Assembly: GCF_028201475.1 (NCBI RefSeq)
Contig: NZ_CP116384.1
Coordinates: 1,302,001 to 1,366,000 of the forward strand
From: Vibrio sp. SCSIO 43137
GTDB taxonomy: Bacteria > Pseudomonadota > Gammaproteobacteria > Enterobacterales > Vibrionaceae
DNA: 64,000 nucleotides
Direction of reading: 5' to 3'
Part shown: positions 1 to 9,311 of the stretch, in pieces
Numbering within the stretch: the first letter of the stretch is position 1
Layout: each line of letters starts with the position of its first letter
Notes under the pieces: generated by a model
Told to the model about the DNA's origin: nothing
Seen by the model: the letters and a program-made list of their open reading frames with translations, nothing else
The model's database searches: none
Made by a program: the position numbers and the translations under genes

Positions 1-1
1 T

Positions 2-586
2 GAAAGCTGGCGAAAGCGGCTCTGGGATCTGAGTTGGTTCATGAAAGAGCTTAATTTTGATATCGCCTGCCGGGCAAATCAGGAAGACTCTTGTAAAGGG
101 CATTTTTGGGAGAGTCGCTTTAAGAGCCAAGCGCTGCTCGATAAACAAGCCCTAATAGCTGCAATGACATATGTTGATTTAAACCCACTTAGGGCTGGGG
201 CTGCGAAAACACCAGAGTCATCAGAATACACTTCGATTAAAGCTAGATTAGAAGCACTAACAAGCGATCTGGAAACGGCACCATGTCTCCACCCATTTAC
301 CGGCAATCCAGTCAAAAAAATGGGAATAGGTATTCCCTTCAGGTTAATGGATTATATTGAGTTGGTCGACTGGACTGCCAGACAGTACCAAGAAAATAAA
401 GCAGTTTTAAGCTCTTCCATTCCGCCTATTTTACAGCGCCTCAGTATAAACCAAACTATATGGTTGAAGGCTTGCACAAGACTTGAGCATTATCGCAGCA
501 CCGCTGTTGGATGTGCTTGTCGGGCAAAACACACTAGACAAGCACTCAGAAAGAAACGGGTACAATTGTTTCGGCTTGATGGTTAG
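2..586 (+). CDS. RAYT-like (REP-associated, Y1 family) transposase, 3' part only
   Basis: The reading frame is open from base 2, so the gene starts before the window and only about 194 C-terminal residues are seen. An internal ATG at 41 should not be taken as the start. The segment GHFWESRFKSQ followed by YVDLNPLRAG is the hallmark of the C-terminal half of REP-associated tyrosine transposases, which mobilise short palindromic intergenic repeats. The HUH metal-binding motif would lie upstream and cannot be judged. Where E. coli-type RAYTs carry the catalytic tyrosine (a few residues before the GHFWESRFKS block) this protein has NFDIACRAN and no tyrosine, so it may be inactive or belong to a divergent subgroup. 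The family call is firm; activity is not. Confidence 0.8.
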   Translation, partial: ESWRKRLWDLSWFMKELNFDIACRANQEDSCKGHFWESRFKSQALLDKQALIAAMTYVDLNPLRAGAAKTPESSEYTSIKARLEALTSDLETAPCLHPFTGNPVKKMGIGIPFRLMDYIELVDWTARQYQENKAVLSSSIPPILQRLSINQTIWLKACTRLEHYRSTAVGCACRAKHTRQALRKKRVQLFRLDG

Positions 587-782
587 CTCTGCCCCTATTA
601 ACTCATGTAAATACCGTCACAACTACCTCTAAAGGGCAAACTCCACCCGTTTCTATTCAGCGTATAAATCAGTTCAAGCTTACTATCACCATTACTTGCT
701 AACATTCAGTTGGAAACAATATTACTGATCAACAAATAAAACCTATCTATAGTTCATAGTATCTTATGGTGTCTATCCTAAG

Positions 783-807
783 AAAAAACTCTCCACTCTT
801 TATGGAG
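783..807 (-). terminator. probable intrinsic terminator of the GH13 gene
   Basis: Just downstream of the glucosidase stop on the minus strand there is a short stem CTCCA/TGGAG (791-795 with 803-807) followed by a run of T residues on that strand. The stem is short, so this is a moderate call. Confidence 0.45.
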
Positions 808-814
808 CCTGTCC

Positions 815-2479
815 TTACAAAAGAAATACCATCGACTGATATGGCTGAAGATCTATTTGCTCATCAAGCTGACCATCACAGTCATAATTTGAAATAAGCA
901 GCTCAAGAGGTTTGTCCCTCAAACATTCAGGTGTCTCAATAGTCACGATTTCACTATTGAAGTTATTGATTACAGCTATGTTATGCGACTCATCCTGACG
1001 CAGGTAGGCAAAAACCTGTTCATGTTCAGCAAACAATGGAACAAAGCTACCATAGACAATCACCGGATACGTTTTGCGCAGTTGTATGAGTTTCTGGTAG
1101 TGATAAAAGATAGAGGTTTTATCTTCTAGTGCCTGTCCCACATTGATATGTGTATAATTCGGGTTCACGTCAATCCATGGCTTGCCCCGTACGGTGTGTG
1201 TCCCATCCCGCTCACCCCACTGGCTAAACCCTGCGGTGTGTGTCCCGTCCCACTGCATTGGGGTTCGGGCATTATCACGGCTGTTTTCATAAATGGCAGC
1301 CATCATCTCTTCGTGCGAAGTGCCGGACTCTGTTTTCATCTTGTAGAAGTTAAGGGTTTCTATATCGCGATACTGATCAATGGAATCGAATGCCACATTG
1401 GTCATCCCTATTTCCTCTCCCTGATAGATATAAGGAGTCCCCTTCAGCAGGTGCAATGCTATCGCCAGCATCTTAGCGGATTCAACACGATATTTGCCGT
1501 CATCCCCGTACTTAGACACCGCCCTTGGTAGATCATGGTTGTTCCAGAACAGGGAGTTCCAGCCTTCATCAGCCAGTTCTAGCTGCCACTTAGTCAGTAC
1601 TCGCTTAAAATCAGGCAGGTTAAGGGGTAAAGGATTCCATTTCTCTCCATCGCCCCATGTCAGGGTGATATGTTCAAACTGAAACACCATAGACAGCTCA
1701 TTCCGCTGCGGGTTGCTATACAGTCTGGCGATCTCGGGGTTAGCTCCCCACGTTTCACCCACAGTCAGAAGGTCTTTGTCTCCGAAAGTCGCCTTATTCA
1801 TCTGCTGTAACAAGGGGTGCAGACGCTCACCGTTACCTAATATACCTTTATCGATCTCTTTACCAATTAAATCAATTACATCCAATCGGAAGCCGCCGAT
1901 ACCAAGGTCAATCCACCAGTTCATCATGTTATAGACCTGCTGATGAACCTGCGGATTTTCCCAGTTCAGATCAGGCTGACGTTTAGAGAACAGGTGGAAA
2001 TAGTACTGCTGCGTTGATTCATCCCACTGCCACGCTGAGCCGCCAAAAATTGACTGAGTATCATCGGGTGGTGAGCCATCCGGCTTTGCATCACGCCAGA
2101 TATAATAATCCCGGTAAGCATTCTCTTTGCTGCTTTTCGACTCAAGGAACCAGCTATGTTCATCTGAGGTGTGATTAACCACCAAATCCATAACTATTTT
2201 AATCCCTCTCTGCTCAGCTTCTGTGAGCAGTTGTTTCATATCCTCCAGCGTGCCAAACTCCGGTGCGATATCCTGATAGTCAGAAATATCATAGCCGTTA
2301 TCGTCCATTGGGGAGCGGTAGACAGGAGATAACCAGATAACATCCACCCCCAGATTTTGCAGATAATCCAGCTTACTGATAATACCGGGAATATCACCAA
2401 TACCGTCACCGTCAGAATCGCAAAAACTGCGTGGATATATCTGATACACCACAGCGTTGTGCCACCACTTGTTTTCCAT
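815..2479 (-). CDS. GH13 oligo-1,6-glucosidase / dextran glucosidase-type enzyme
   Basis: Cytoplasmic glycoside hydrolase of family 13, about 554 residues. Visible landmarks are VVYQIYPRSF at the N-terminus, DLVVNHTSD, GFRLDVID with nucleophile Asp about 200, VGETWG with acid/base Glu about 242, and NNHDLPR with the third acidic residue about 316. The residue after the nucleophile is valine, which in this family goes with alpha-1,6 specificity (isomaltose, dextran, starch ends); alpha-1,4 enzymes usually have Ala, Gly or Thr. I chose ATG at 2479 because AAGGG sits five bases upstream; a GTG two codons earlier overlaps that ribosome site. Near residues 430-455 the QWD...AGFS...PW loop is longer than usual and contains DGTHT twice. 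Divergent from a LysR gene that may control it. No PTS gene is adjacent, so the substrate source is unclear. Confidence 0.85.
   Translation of the reverse strand: MENKWWHNAVVYQIYPRSFCDSDGDGIGDIPGIISKLDYLQNLGVDVIWLSPVYRSPMDDNGYDISDYQDIAPEFGTLEDMKQLLTEAEQRGIKIVMDLVVNHTSDEHSWFLESKSSKENAYRDYYIWRDAKPDGSPPDDTQSIFGGSAWQWDESTQQYYFHLFSKRQPDLNWENPQVHQQVYNMMNWWIDLGIGGFRLDVIDLIGKEIDKGILGNGERLHPLLQQMNKATFGDKDLLTVGETWGANPEIARLYSNPQRNELSMVFQFEHITLTWGDGEKWNPLPLNLPDFKRVLTKWQLELADEGWNSLFWNNHDLPRAVSKYGDDGKYRVESAKMLAIALHLLKGTPYIYQGEEIGMTNVAFDSIDQYRDIETLNFYKMKTESGTSHEEMMAAIYENSRDNARTPMQWDGTHTAGFSQWGERDGTHTVRGKPWIDVNPNYTHINVGQALEDKTSIFYHYQKLIQLRKTYPVIVYGSFVPLFAEHEQVFAYLRQDESHNIAVINNFNSEIVTIETPECLRDKPLELLISNYDCDGQLDEQIDLQPYQSMVFLL
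1193..1246. repeat. two in-frame copies of the GGGACACACACC element inside the GH13 gene
   Basis: The 12-mer GGTGTGTGTCCC occurs at 1193-1204 and 1235-1246, exactly 42 bases (14 codons) apart, and the following eight bases match at six positions. Both copies encode DGTHT. The same 12-mer (as GGGACACACACC) occurs in intergenic DNA near 40.8 and 47.4 kb, so these copies belong to a repeat family of the window. Confidence 0.7.
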
Positions 2480-2622
2480 TTTCACCCTTAAACAAAAACT
2501 AACCCTTTAAAAAATATACCCCTGAAATTAAACCAAAAGAAATAGATAACAAACATTAAGCTATAGTTTTTTTCTATATCAAGATAAAATTAACAGCCCA
2601 ATAACCGTCAATCGATCTTCTA

Positions 2623-3567
2623 ATGGACAAAAGCCAGCGATATTTCCTTGCCATTGCTCAATCAGGCAGCTTTAAAAAGGCATCAGAGCATCTTTCTATC
2701 AGCCAGCCCTCATTAACCGTGGCGATTAAAAAGCTTGAAAATCATATGGGAGTCACACTATTTCACCGCCATGCAAAAGGGGTAGAACTTACAGAATATG
2801 GCGTTCTGCTTAAACAACACGCGCTTGAACAGCAGGAGAAGCAGTTGCATCTGATGCATCAAATCGAAGATATAAAGCAAAAGGTGCACGGCAAGATAAA
2901 GCTGGGAACAGGTGAAGCATGGTGGGAGTTATTAGTAAGAAAAGTAGTGGCCCAATATCAGCAAAGTCAGCCAGACAGCTCATTTCATCTGGAATTCGGC
3001 AATAATCAAACCCTGATTCACCATCTGATTGAGGGAGAGCTGGATCTGGTGATTGGCCATGAGCTTACCGGGCTAGCAGAACAGACACGGGTCACCTTCC
3101 ATCCCATGTTTCAGGATCACGAAGCCATCTATGTCGCCGACAATCACCCTCTGCTTTCAGTTACTGATGCTCAGCAGCAACTACAACAATTTCCTCTTAT
3201 ACGGGTAACGCCCTCTCATCAGAGGCATCAGGCGGTTTTGTCGTCAGAAAGTGCCAGACAAAACATTATCAGTCAGCAGGAACGTGCCTTTAACCGGGTC
3301 TGCTACGATATCGACTCTCTGACTGCCAGTATCGATATGCTGAAAATGTCTCAGGCAATCATGCCCTATACTGAAAAGCTAGCCGGTTGGTTGGGGCAAC
3401 GGGGGATAACGACACTCTGTGTTAACCGCCAGAAGGTTGGCAATATCGGTATTTACACCAAAAGCGGCATAAGCAGCGAAAAGATTGAGCTGTTTATCAG
3501 CCTGTTGCAACAAGCTGTGCAGAGATGGGACTGTCCGCTCTCCTCCCCGGACAGTTCTCGCAGATAA
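2623..3567 (+). CDS. LysR-family transcriptional regulator
   Basis: A 314-residue protein with the LysR winged helix at residues 1-60 (SGSFKKASEHLSISQPSLTVAIKKLE) and a C-terminal effector-binding domain with periplasmic-binding-protein fold. It is transcribed away from the GH13 glucosidase with about 140 bases between the two starts, the usual layout for a LysR regulator and its target. Control of the glucosidase, possibly also of glgX downstream, is inference. The ribosome site before ATG 2623 is weak. The effector cannot be named from sequence. Confidence 0.85.
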   Translation: MDKSQRYFLAIAQSGSFKKASEHLSISQPSLTVAIKKLENHMGVTLFHRHAKGVELTEYGVLLKQHALEQQEKQLHLMHQIEDIKQKVHGKIKLGTGEAWWELLVRKVVAQYQQSQPDSSFHLEFGNNQTLIHHLIEGELDLVIGHELTGLAEQTRVTFHPMFQDHEAIYVADNHPLLSVTDAQQQLQQFPLIRVTPSHQRHQAVLSSESARQNIISQQERAFNRVCYDIDSLTASIDMLKMSQAIMPYTEKLAGWLGQRGITTLCVNRQKVGNIGIYTKSGISSEKIELFISLLQQAVQRWDCPLSSPDSSRR

Positions 3568-3816
3568 CCGGGGGCGTAGAACAGGGAGTAGTCGCTATTT
3601 TTGTGCTATTTGTCACTAACCCAGCGGCTTAAAGGGGTTAAAAAGGCTAAACTGCTATAGAAGTTATCAATAAGTTTAAAGTTTCAGTACCAAATTGCGC
3701 TGAAAATTTTTTAATCTTTTTTTGAATCGTTTGCGAACAGGGATGTTGCCTTTACAGAGCATCCCAATTACCTTTATGTTCATAAGGTAAATAAAAAATA
3801 TCTAAGAATCTTAATA

Positions 3817-5772
3817 ATGAATGAAATGCGCTCAAAACCATATCCGCTAGGGGCGACCTTAGATGACAACGGATGTAATTTTTCTATTTATGCGCCCAAC
3901 GACAAATCTGTTTCACTTGCCGTTTTTGAAACAGAATCTGATTACACACTGTATCCGCTCACTCAGCAGTACGCGGGTATTAAGCATATCTATCTGGATA
4001 AGATAAAAGCCGGAACAAAATACGGCTATGTTGTTGATACTGAAGAAGGCCCTCTGCTGTTGTCAGATCCCTACGCTAAAGGGATTGCAGAACCGCTGAC
4101 CTATAAGGCGCCGTTCAGCCGAGAAAAAAGCTGGGCAATGAGCAAGTGCGTTGTGGTCGATAGCCGCTTCGACTGGAAAGGAACCACCCCGCCGGGAATA
4201 CCACGTGAAGAGACAGTAATATTCGAGACCCATGTCAAAGGGTGCAGCATGTTAAACCATGATGTCAGCCCTGCAAAACAGGGCAAGTATCTCGGTCTTA
4301 GCAGCCATGCCATGCTCAAATTCTTTAAAGAGCAAAACATCAATACCATTCAGTTATTGCCTGTTGCTGCCTGTATGCACGAAGAGCACCTGCTAAAAAT
4401 GGGTAAAACCAATTACTGGGGCTACAACCCCTATCTGTTTATGGCTCCAGACCCGCGTTATGCGGTGAGAGACGCAGTAAAAGAGCTGAAAACCACCATA
4501 CGCGAGCTTCATGCCAACGGCATAGAAGTGCTGTTAGATGTGGTTTATAACCATACGGCAGAAGGCGGTGAAGGCGGCCCGGTTTTCAACCTTAAGGCAC
4601 TGGACAGTAAATACTATATTAAGCACGGTAATCATTTTGCTAACTTTACCGGCTGCGGAAATACCTTAGATCTGACTCATCAGCCTACGCTGAACCTGGT
4701 GATGGATACCTTGCGCTACTGGGTAGAGGAGTATCATATTGATGGTTTCCGCTTTGATCTGGCAGCCACACTAGGTCGTGAAGGCGACAACTTCAATTAT
4801 CATGCTGCCTTTTTCAAAGCTGTCGCTCAGGATCCTGTTCTCCGCAACGTTAAACTTATTGCCGAACCTTGGGATATCGGCCCTAACGGCTATCAGGTCG
4901 GTGGCTTCCCTGACGGATGGAATGAGTGTAACGATAAGTTCCGAGATATAACACGCAGCTTCTGGCGGGGCGATCAAGGCTTCCTGAAAGAGTTTGCCAC
5001 CCGCATGATGGGCTCAAGGGATCTCTACAGCGCCAGCCGCTGGCCACAAAAACTGACGGTAAACTACATTACCTATCACGACGGCTTCACCCTGCAGGAT
5101 CTGGTGACTTATAAACATAAGCACAATGAAGCTAACGGTGAGAATAACCACGACGGCCACGGTGATAACCGCTCTGACAACTATGGAGAAGAGGGTGAAA
5201 CCGACAATATGGTGATTAAGGCGTTGCGTGAAAAGCAGAAACGTAACTTCCTTGCCAGCCTGTTATTTGCCTTTGGTATCCCGCATATTCTTACTACCGA
5301 TATCCTCTCCCACTCTCAGCAGGGCAACAATAACGCCTACTGTCAGGACAACGAGATAAGCTGGTCAAGCTGGCAACTCACCTCCAGAAAAATGTTATTC
5401 CAGAAGTGGCTCAGCGATATGGTTGAGGCTCGTCAGCAGTATATGTTGCCTTTTGTTAAAGCATTCAGTGGTGATCAGCGTAACCGTAACCGTGTTGGCT
5501 GGCGACGTGCCGACGGAGAGCATATGGAGCATGATGACTGGAACAACCTGAGTGCCGTTGCTCTGCACTTGGGAGTAGGGCAAGAGGGTCAGGAGTTGAT
5601 CTACTTAATCAACCAATCAAGTGCACCGGCCCGGTTTAAGCTCCCTTCTGACAGAAAACAGCAGTGGGTGACGGTTTGTAATACCAATCAGGACAAAGTG
5701 TGTCACGAAACTGTTGAGTACGATATGCAGCTGGCGCCAATGTCACTGGCCATATTGCACGCCAAAGCTTAA
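3817..5772 (+). CDS. glgX: glycogen debranching enzyme GlgX
   Basis: A 651-residue GH13 isoamylase-type enzyme that hydrolyses alpha-1,6 branches of glycogen trimmed by phosphorylase. An N-terminal CBM48-like domain (about 8-110) is followed by the catalytic barrel: YNPYLFMAPDPRYA, DVVYNHTAEG, IDGFRFDLA with nucleophile Asp 314, IAEPWDIG with Glu 350, and YHDGFTLQDLV with Asp 422. Length and motif order match GlgX rather than pullulanase. The ATG at 3817 has a poor ribosome site; ATG 3826 is an alternative. It has its own terminator and is not in an operon with glgA, glgB or glgC, which are not in the window. Confidence 0.9.
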   Translation: MNEMRSKPYPLGATLDDNGCNFSIYAPNDKSVSLAVFETESDYTLYPLTQQYAGIKHIYLDKIKAGTKYGYVVDTEEGPLLLSDPYAKGIAEPLTYKAPFSREKSWAMSKCVVVDSRFDWKGTTPPGIPREETVIFETHVKGCSMLNHDVSPAKQGKYLGLSSHAMLKFFKEQNINTIQLLPVAACMHEEHLLKMGKTNYWGYNPYLFMAPDPRYAVRDAVKELKTTIRELHANGIEVLLDVVYNHTAEGGEGGPVFNLKALDSKYYIKHGNHFANFTGCGNTLDLTHQPTLNLVMDTLRYWVEEYHIDGFRFDLAATLGREGDNFNYHAAFFKAVAQDPVLRNVKLIAEPWDIGPNGYQVGGFPDGWNECNDKFRDITRSFWRGDQGFLKEFATRMMGSRDLYSASRWPQKLTVNYITYHDGFTLQDLVTYKHKHNEANGENNHDGHGDNRSDNYGEEGETDNMVIKALREKQKRNFLASLLFAFGIPHILTTDILSHSQQGNNNAYCQDNEISWSSWQLTSRKMLFQKWLSDMVEARQQYMLPFVKAFSGDQRNRNRVGWRRADGEHMEHDDWNNLSAVALHLGVGQEGQELIYLINQSSAPARFKLPSDRKQQWVTVCNTNQDKVCHETVEYDMQLAPMSLAILHAKA

Positions 5773-5796
5773 TAAAATAACAAAGTACAATGAAGT

Positions 5797-5835
5797 AAAA
5801 GCCGGCAGAATCACTAACTCTGCCGGCTTTTATTT
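5797..5835. terminator. bidirectional terminator between glgX and the HD-GYP gene
   Basis: A perfect 13-bp stem (5797-5809 with 5819-5831, core GCCGGCAGA/TCTGCCGGC), a 9-base loop, A-tract on the left and T-tract on the right. It sits between converging genes and should stop transcription in both directions. Confidence 0.9.
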
Positions 5836-5853
5836 TTATGGTTACACCTTAAA

Positions 5854-8800
5854 CTAAACCGCTTGTTTAATTTCAGAAACCTTCTCTATACCATTCTGGA
5901 ATTTATCCAGCTTCTTCAGTTGTTTATCAATATCAACTTCATCCATCTGCACCTCTGTCAGGTAGCGGTTGGCATACTCTTTATAGACACCAGAGACTAG
6001 GAACAGCCTGAATATCTCAGGGTCGATATGCTGCATCTCAACAAACTCAAACAGAATATCGATAGCAGTACTTAACGTCTTGGCTTCTTTGTAAGGGCGG
6101 TCATCAGCGGTCAGTGCTTCAAATATATCCGCCAGAACCAGTATCCGTTCACCAATAGACAACTCTTCTCCGGGAATATTTCTCGGATAGCCCGTTCCTT
6201 TCAGATTCTCATGATGAGTCGAAGCATAACGCGGCACATTCTCCAGCTCTTTAGGAAACGGTAGGCCCTCAAGAATCTTAATGGTGCTGACAGTATGTTC
6301 CTGAATCCGGAAACGCTCTTCACTGTTTAACGTGCCTTTTCTCACCAGCAGGTTATACAGCTCACCCTGATTATTTTGTAACTGAGGAGGCACAAGCTTT
6401 ATGCCTAAAGCTTCATCATAATCAGGCTTTCTTTCCCAGCGAATTTTATGCGCTGGTTTATCACTTATCAGGGTTTCAATTACCGGTAGTTCAGTTGGCT
6501 TCTGTTTCAGCCTTTTCTCTTCTGCCGGAGACAAGCCCAGACAATCATCAAAATGTCTGACCCAGGTTCTGGCAGCAATACGACGCAGTTTTTCCACATA
6601 GCTGTCTTGCATATACTCGCAGCCGACATTCTGTTTTGCGACAAATTCAAACTCTTCCAGCAAGGTTTGCTGCATCTCTTCCATTTGCAGCTTAAGCTCA
6701 GGTTCTCTTTGCGGGTTAGCCACAACCCCTTTCCAGTACTCGATCTCAGCGTCGCGCCACAGCACTTCAAACCGGGTTCTGATTTCATGGATACGGTTAT
6801 AACTGGTTTCCAGTTTACTGCCTTTATCCACCACATGCTCAGGCGTGGTTATTTTGCCGCAGTCGTGTAACCATGCCGCCATCCAGAATTCACGATGCCT
6901 TTCACGATCCTCAATAGAGAAACCGGCAAAATGGGGGTCGCTGTTCTTGCTGGCCTGCTTCGCCAACATCAGCCCCAGCTCAGGAACCCGGTGGCAATGA
7001 CCACCGGTATAAGGTGACTTGTCATCGATAGCCTGCGCAATCAGTTCAACAAAGGAGTCCATCAGGTCTTGTTGCTGCTTCTCATGCTTGGCTATAGAGT
7101 CAGACATATTGACCAGAGAGCGGGCAAGTTCATCAACTTCTTTAATCACTGAGCTACGGTAGTTAACCAGATGATATTTACGATTCATCACCTTGATATT
7201 CTCCCGCGCCAGCTGTTTTATCGGTAACACAATAGGGTTTGCCAGCAACCAACTGGCTGGCAGCAACAACAGAATAACCAGCACGGTAACCACTGCGGAT
7301 ATCAGCACCTCTTTTCTGCTAGTAGACAAAATATCGTCAGCATTAAGGACTATGGCAATAAACTGACCGGTTTCGTTAAAAATAGGCGAAAGGTAGATAA
7401 GGTGCTCACCACTTTTCAGTTCGGTCGGAGTCAACTGACCATAGTTACTTTCGTCGGCTACTTTCTCAATCAACGCCTGATACGGAACCGCCCGAGAAGG
7501 CTGACTAACCACTCCCGGAGAACGTTTCAACCACTTATCTGCCAGATAAAACCTGTCTTTCTCACTGACAGAGGCCAAGGCGCGGTTAAAAAGATCTTTC
7601 AGCGGTGCTAGTTTTTCCGGCAGCACATAGCGTAAATTACTGTCAAACTGAACCGGAGTAATATCCAGATCAGGCTGAATATGAATGCCGTCCAGATAAT
7701 AGATATCGCGGTTGTACTCCAGTATTACCTTACTCTCAATAGTGGCCTCAGCACGCCCGTCAATCACCGCTTTTATAGCATCTGAGATAGACTTGACCTG
7801 AAGAATTTTAATATCCGGATATACCGCCTCTATAGCCGGAATAATCGACCAGCCCGCAGGAATAGCCAGCACCTTATTGTTCAGTTCACTCAAACTCGAA
7901 TAGCGTCTGGCATCATCACGGGTTGCCAGCGTCATTGGCAGGTCAAGTATCGGGTCCGAAAATAAGCCCCAGTGTTTATTACTCTCTGTTGCATAGACGG
8001 GCATCAATACTTCAATATGCTGTTGCTGAAAGTAATCCGTCAGTTTCGACCATGAAACCCCGTTAACATACTCAATAGACAAACCCAGGCTCTCCGCCAG
8101 CAAGCTAGTCAGCTCAACGGCATAACCTCTAGGCTGGCCGGAAATCGAATAATCAAAAGGTGCCCAGTCCATTTCATTAGAGACACGGATAACATTCAGG
8201 CTATCAATATAAACCTGCTCCTGTTCAGAAAGAAACACAGGGGCAAACTGATACTCTTCTGTGGCAATCACCTCAGTATTTGACGCGATCAGAGTTCCGT
8301 CAGCGTTATAGAGATACGCTTCACCATTCTCCATACCAGTAATATTGGAGATCTGTTTAGTGAGAAACTCAGACATAGTGGATAACGCGATATCAATAGC
8401 AATAACGGCATCACTACCTTCGATGCGCATGGAATAAGTCTGGCCGGGAGCCTGAAGGATATGGAACAGGTAAGGTGCTGTTTTGGAGGCTTTTATATCG
8501 TTAGCAATGCGGAACCAGTTTCTTGATGACGCATCATACTCTGTCTCTTGTTCGGTTTTATTGCTGATAGTGAACTGCTCCGTCAGAAACAGCGTCTGCT
8601 TCATCCGTTTACCATCAATATCTTTGATAATGATTTTGGCGTAACGGTCAGTTAATGCTGCACCCAATTGCCTTCTTATGGCCGGGCTCGCCTCCAAATT
8701 AATCAGCTCGTAGAAATCACCGTTCTTCAGACCGATATAGACCGCGTAAAACTCATTGTTGTTATCCAATAGATTAGCAAACAGCTCATCCACCACAGGA

Positions 8801-9063
8801 CCGACATGGTTCCCACTCACCAGAGCAGAGTTTCTGGCCAGTAGTTCCACAGAGTGCTCCGCCTTCTGGCTTAGGGTTGCTACCTTTTCAATGGTGTTAT
8901 TGGCAATATTGGCTGCGTTGCTTGTCGCGGCCTGTGTGGCTATCTTGCTGGAGAACAGATATTGCAAGATCACGGCCGACATGGAAGTGATCAAAATACC
9001 AATGATAAATATAAACACCACGGTCACACGTATGGTAACCAATCTTCTTGCTATCGCCTTCAT
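5854..9063 (-). CDS. membrane receptor with Cache-like, SBP_bac_3, HAMP and HD-GYP phosphodiesterase domains
   Basis: A 1069-residue protein. Order seen: signal-anchor helix (about 10-34); extracytoplasmic Cache-like region (about 40-270); a complete solute-binding-protein type 3 domain (about 285-525, beginning LNVIRVSNEMDWAPFDY) embedded in the sensor; second transmembrane helix (about 586-606); HAMP-like linker; then HD-GYP, with HD at 733-734 (WLHDCGK), HHE at 950-952 and GTGYP at 956-960. About 200 residues separate HDCGK from HHE, far more than in a minimal HD-GYP domain. HD-GYP proteins hydrolyse c-di-GMP; some Vibrio members act on 3'3'-cGAMP (V-cGAP enzymes) and I cannot tell which applies. 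The SBP domain suggests an amino-acid-like ligand. AGGG precedes ATG 9063. Expressed alone. Confidence 0.85.
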   Translation of the reverse strand: MKAIARRLVTIRVTVVFIFIIGILITSMSAVILQYLFSSKIATQAATSNAANIANNTIEKVATLSQKAEHSVELLARNSALVSGNHVGPVVDELFANLLDNNNEFYAVYIGLKNGDFYELINLEASPAIRRQLGAALTDRYAKIIIKDIDGKRMKQTLFLTEQFTISNKTEQETEYDASSRNWFRIANDIKASKTAPYLFHILQAPGQTYSMRIEGSDAVIAIDIALSTMSEFLTKQISNITGMENGEAYLYNADGTLIASNTEVIATEEYQFAPVFLSEQEQVYIDSLNVIRVSNEMDWAPFDYSISGQPRGYAVELTSLLAESLGLSIEYVNGVSWSKLTDYFQQQHIEVLMPVYATESNKHWGLFSDPILDLPMTLATRDDARRYSSLSELNNKVLAIPAGWSIIPAIEAVYPDIKILQVKSISDAIKAVIDGRAEATIESKVILEYNRDIYYLDGIHIQPDLDITPVQFDSNLRYVLPEKLAPLKDLFNRALASVSEKDRFYLADKWLKRSPGVVSQPSRAVPYQALIEKVADESNYGQLTPTELKSGEHLIYLSPIFNETGQFIAIVLNADDILSTSRKEVLISAVVTVLVILLLLPASWLLANPIVLPIKQLARENIKVMNRKYHLVNYRSSVIKEVDELARSLVNMSDSIAKHEKQQQDLMDSFVELIAQAIDDKSPYTGGHCHRVPELGLMLAKQASKNSDPHFAGFSIEDRERHREFWMAAWLHDCGKITTPEHVVDKGSKLETSYNRIHEIRTRFEVLWRDAEIEYWKGVVANPQREPELKLQMEEMQQTLLEEFEFVAKQNVGCEYMQDSYVEKLRRIAARTWVRHFDDCLGLSPAEEKRLKQKPTELPVIETLISDKPAHKIRWERKPDYDEALGIKLVPPQLQNNQGELYNLLVRKGTLNSEERFRIQEHTVSTIKILEGLPFPKELENVPRYASTHHENLKGTGYPRNIPGEELSIGERILVLADIFEALTADDRPYKEAKTLSTAIDILFEFVEMQHIDPEIFRLFLVSGVYKEYANRYLTEVQMDEVDIDKQLKKLDKFQNGIEKVSEIKQAV

Positions 9064-9242
9064 ACCCTAGTCCGTTACTGAGTTATTGATTTTTATGTTA
9101 ATTATTCCCTGTGGACTCAGACAACCAGCCCTCTTAACTAAAGGTAATACAATTTTCAGAAAGCACCTTTTTAATTGCCTGTTTTGAGAAGGCGAAGCTG
9201 ATCCACCAGCCAGAGAAGATTTCTTACCACCCGCTGAACAGA

Positions 9243-9284
9243 AAAAGGCAGATAACTGGAATAAGCTATCTGCCTTTTCTGTAT
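9243..9284. terminator. terminator downstream of deoC
   Basis: Perfect 12-bp inverted repeat AAAAGGCAGATA (9243-9254) with TATCTGCCTTTT (9267-9278). It lies 3' of deoC (minus strand) and 5' of the HD-GYP gene, so it separates the two transcription units. Confidence 0.8.
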
Positions 9285-9311
9285 TAATTACAAAGTATTA
9301 GTTACAAAATA

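Noticed and set aside
1148..1934. Plus-strand frames opposite the GH13 glucosidase
   Set aside because: Antisense shadows of a clear GH13 gene with no family features or ribosome sites.
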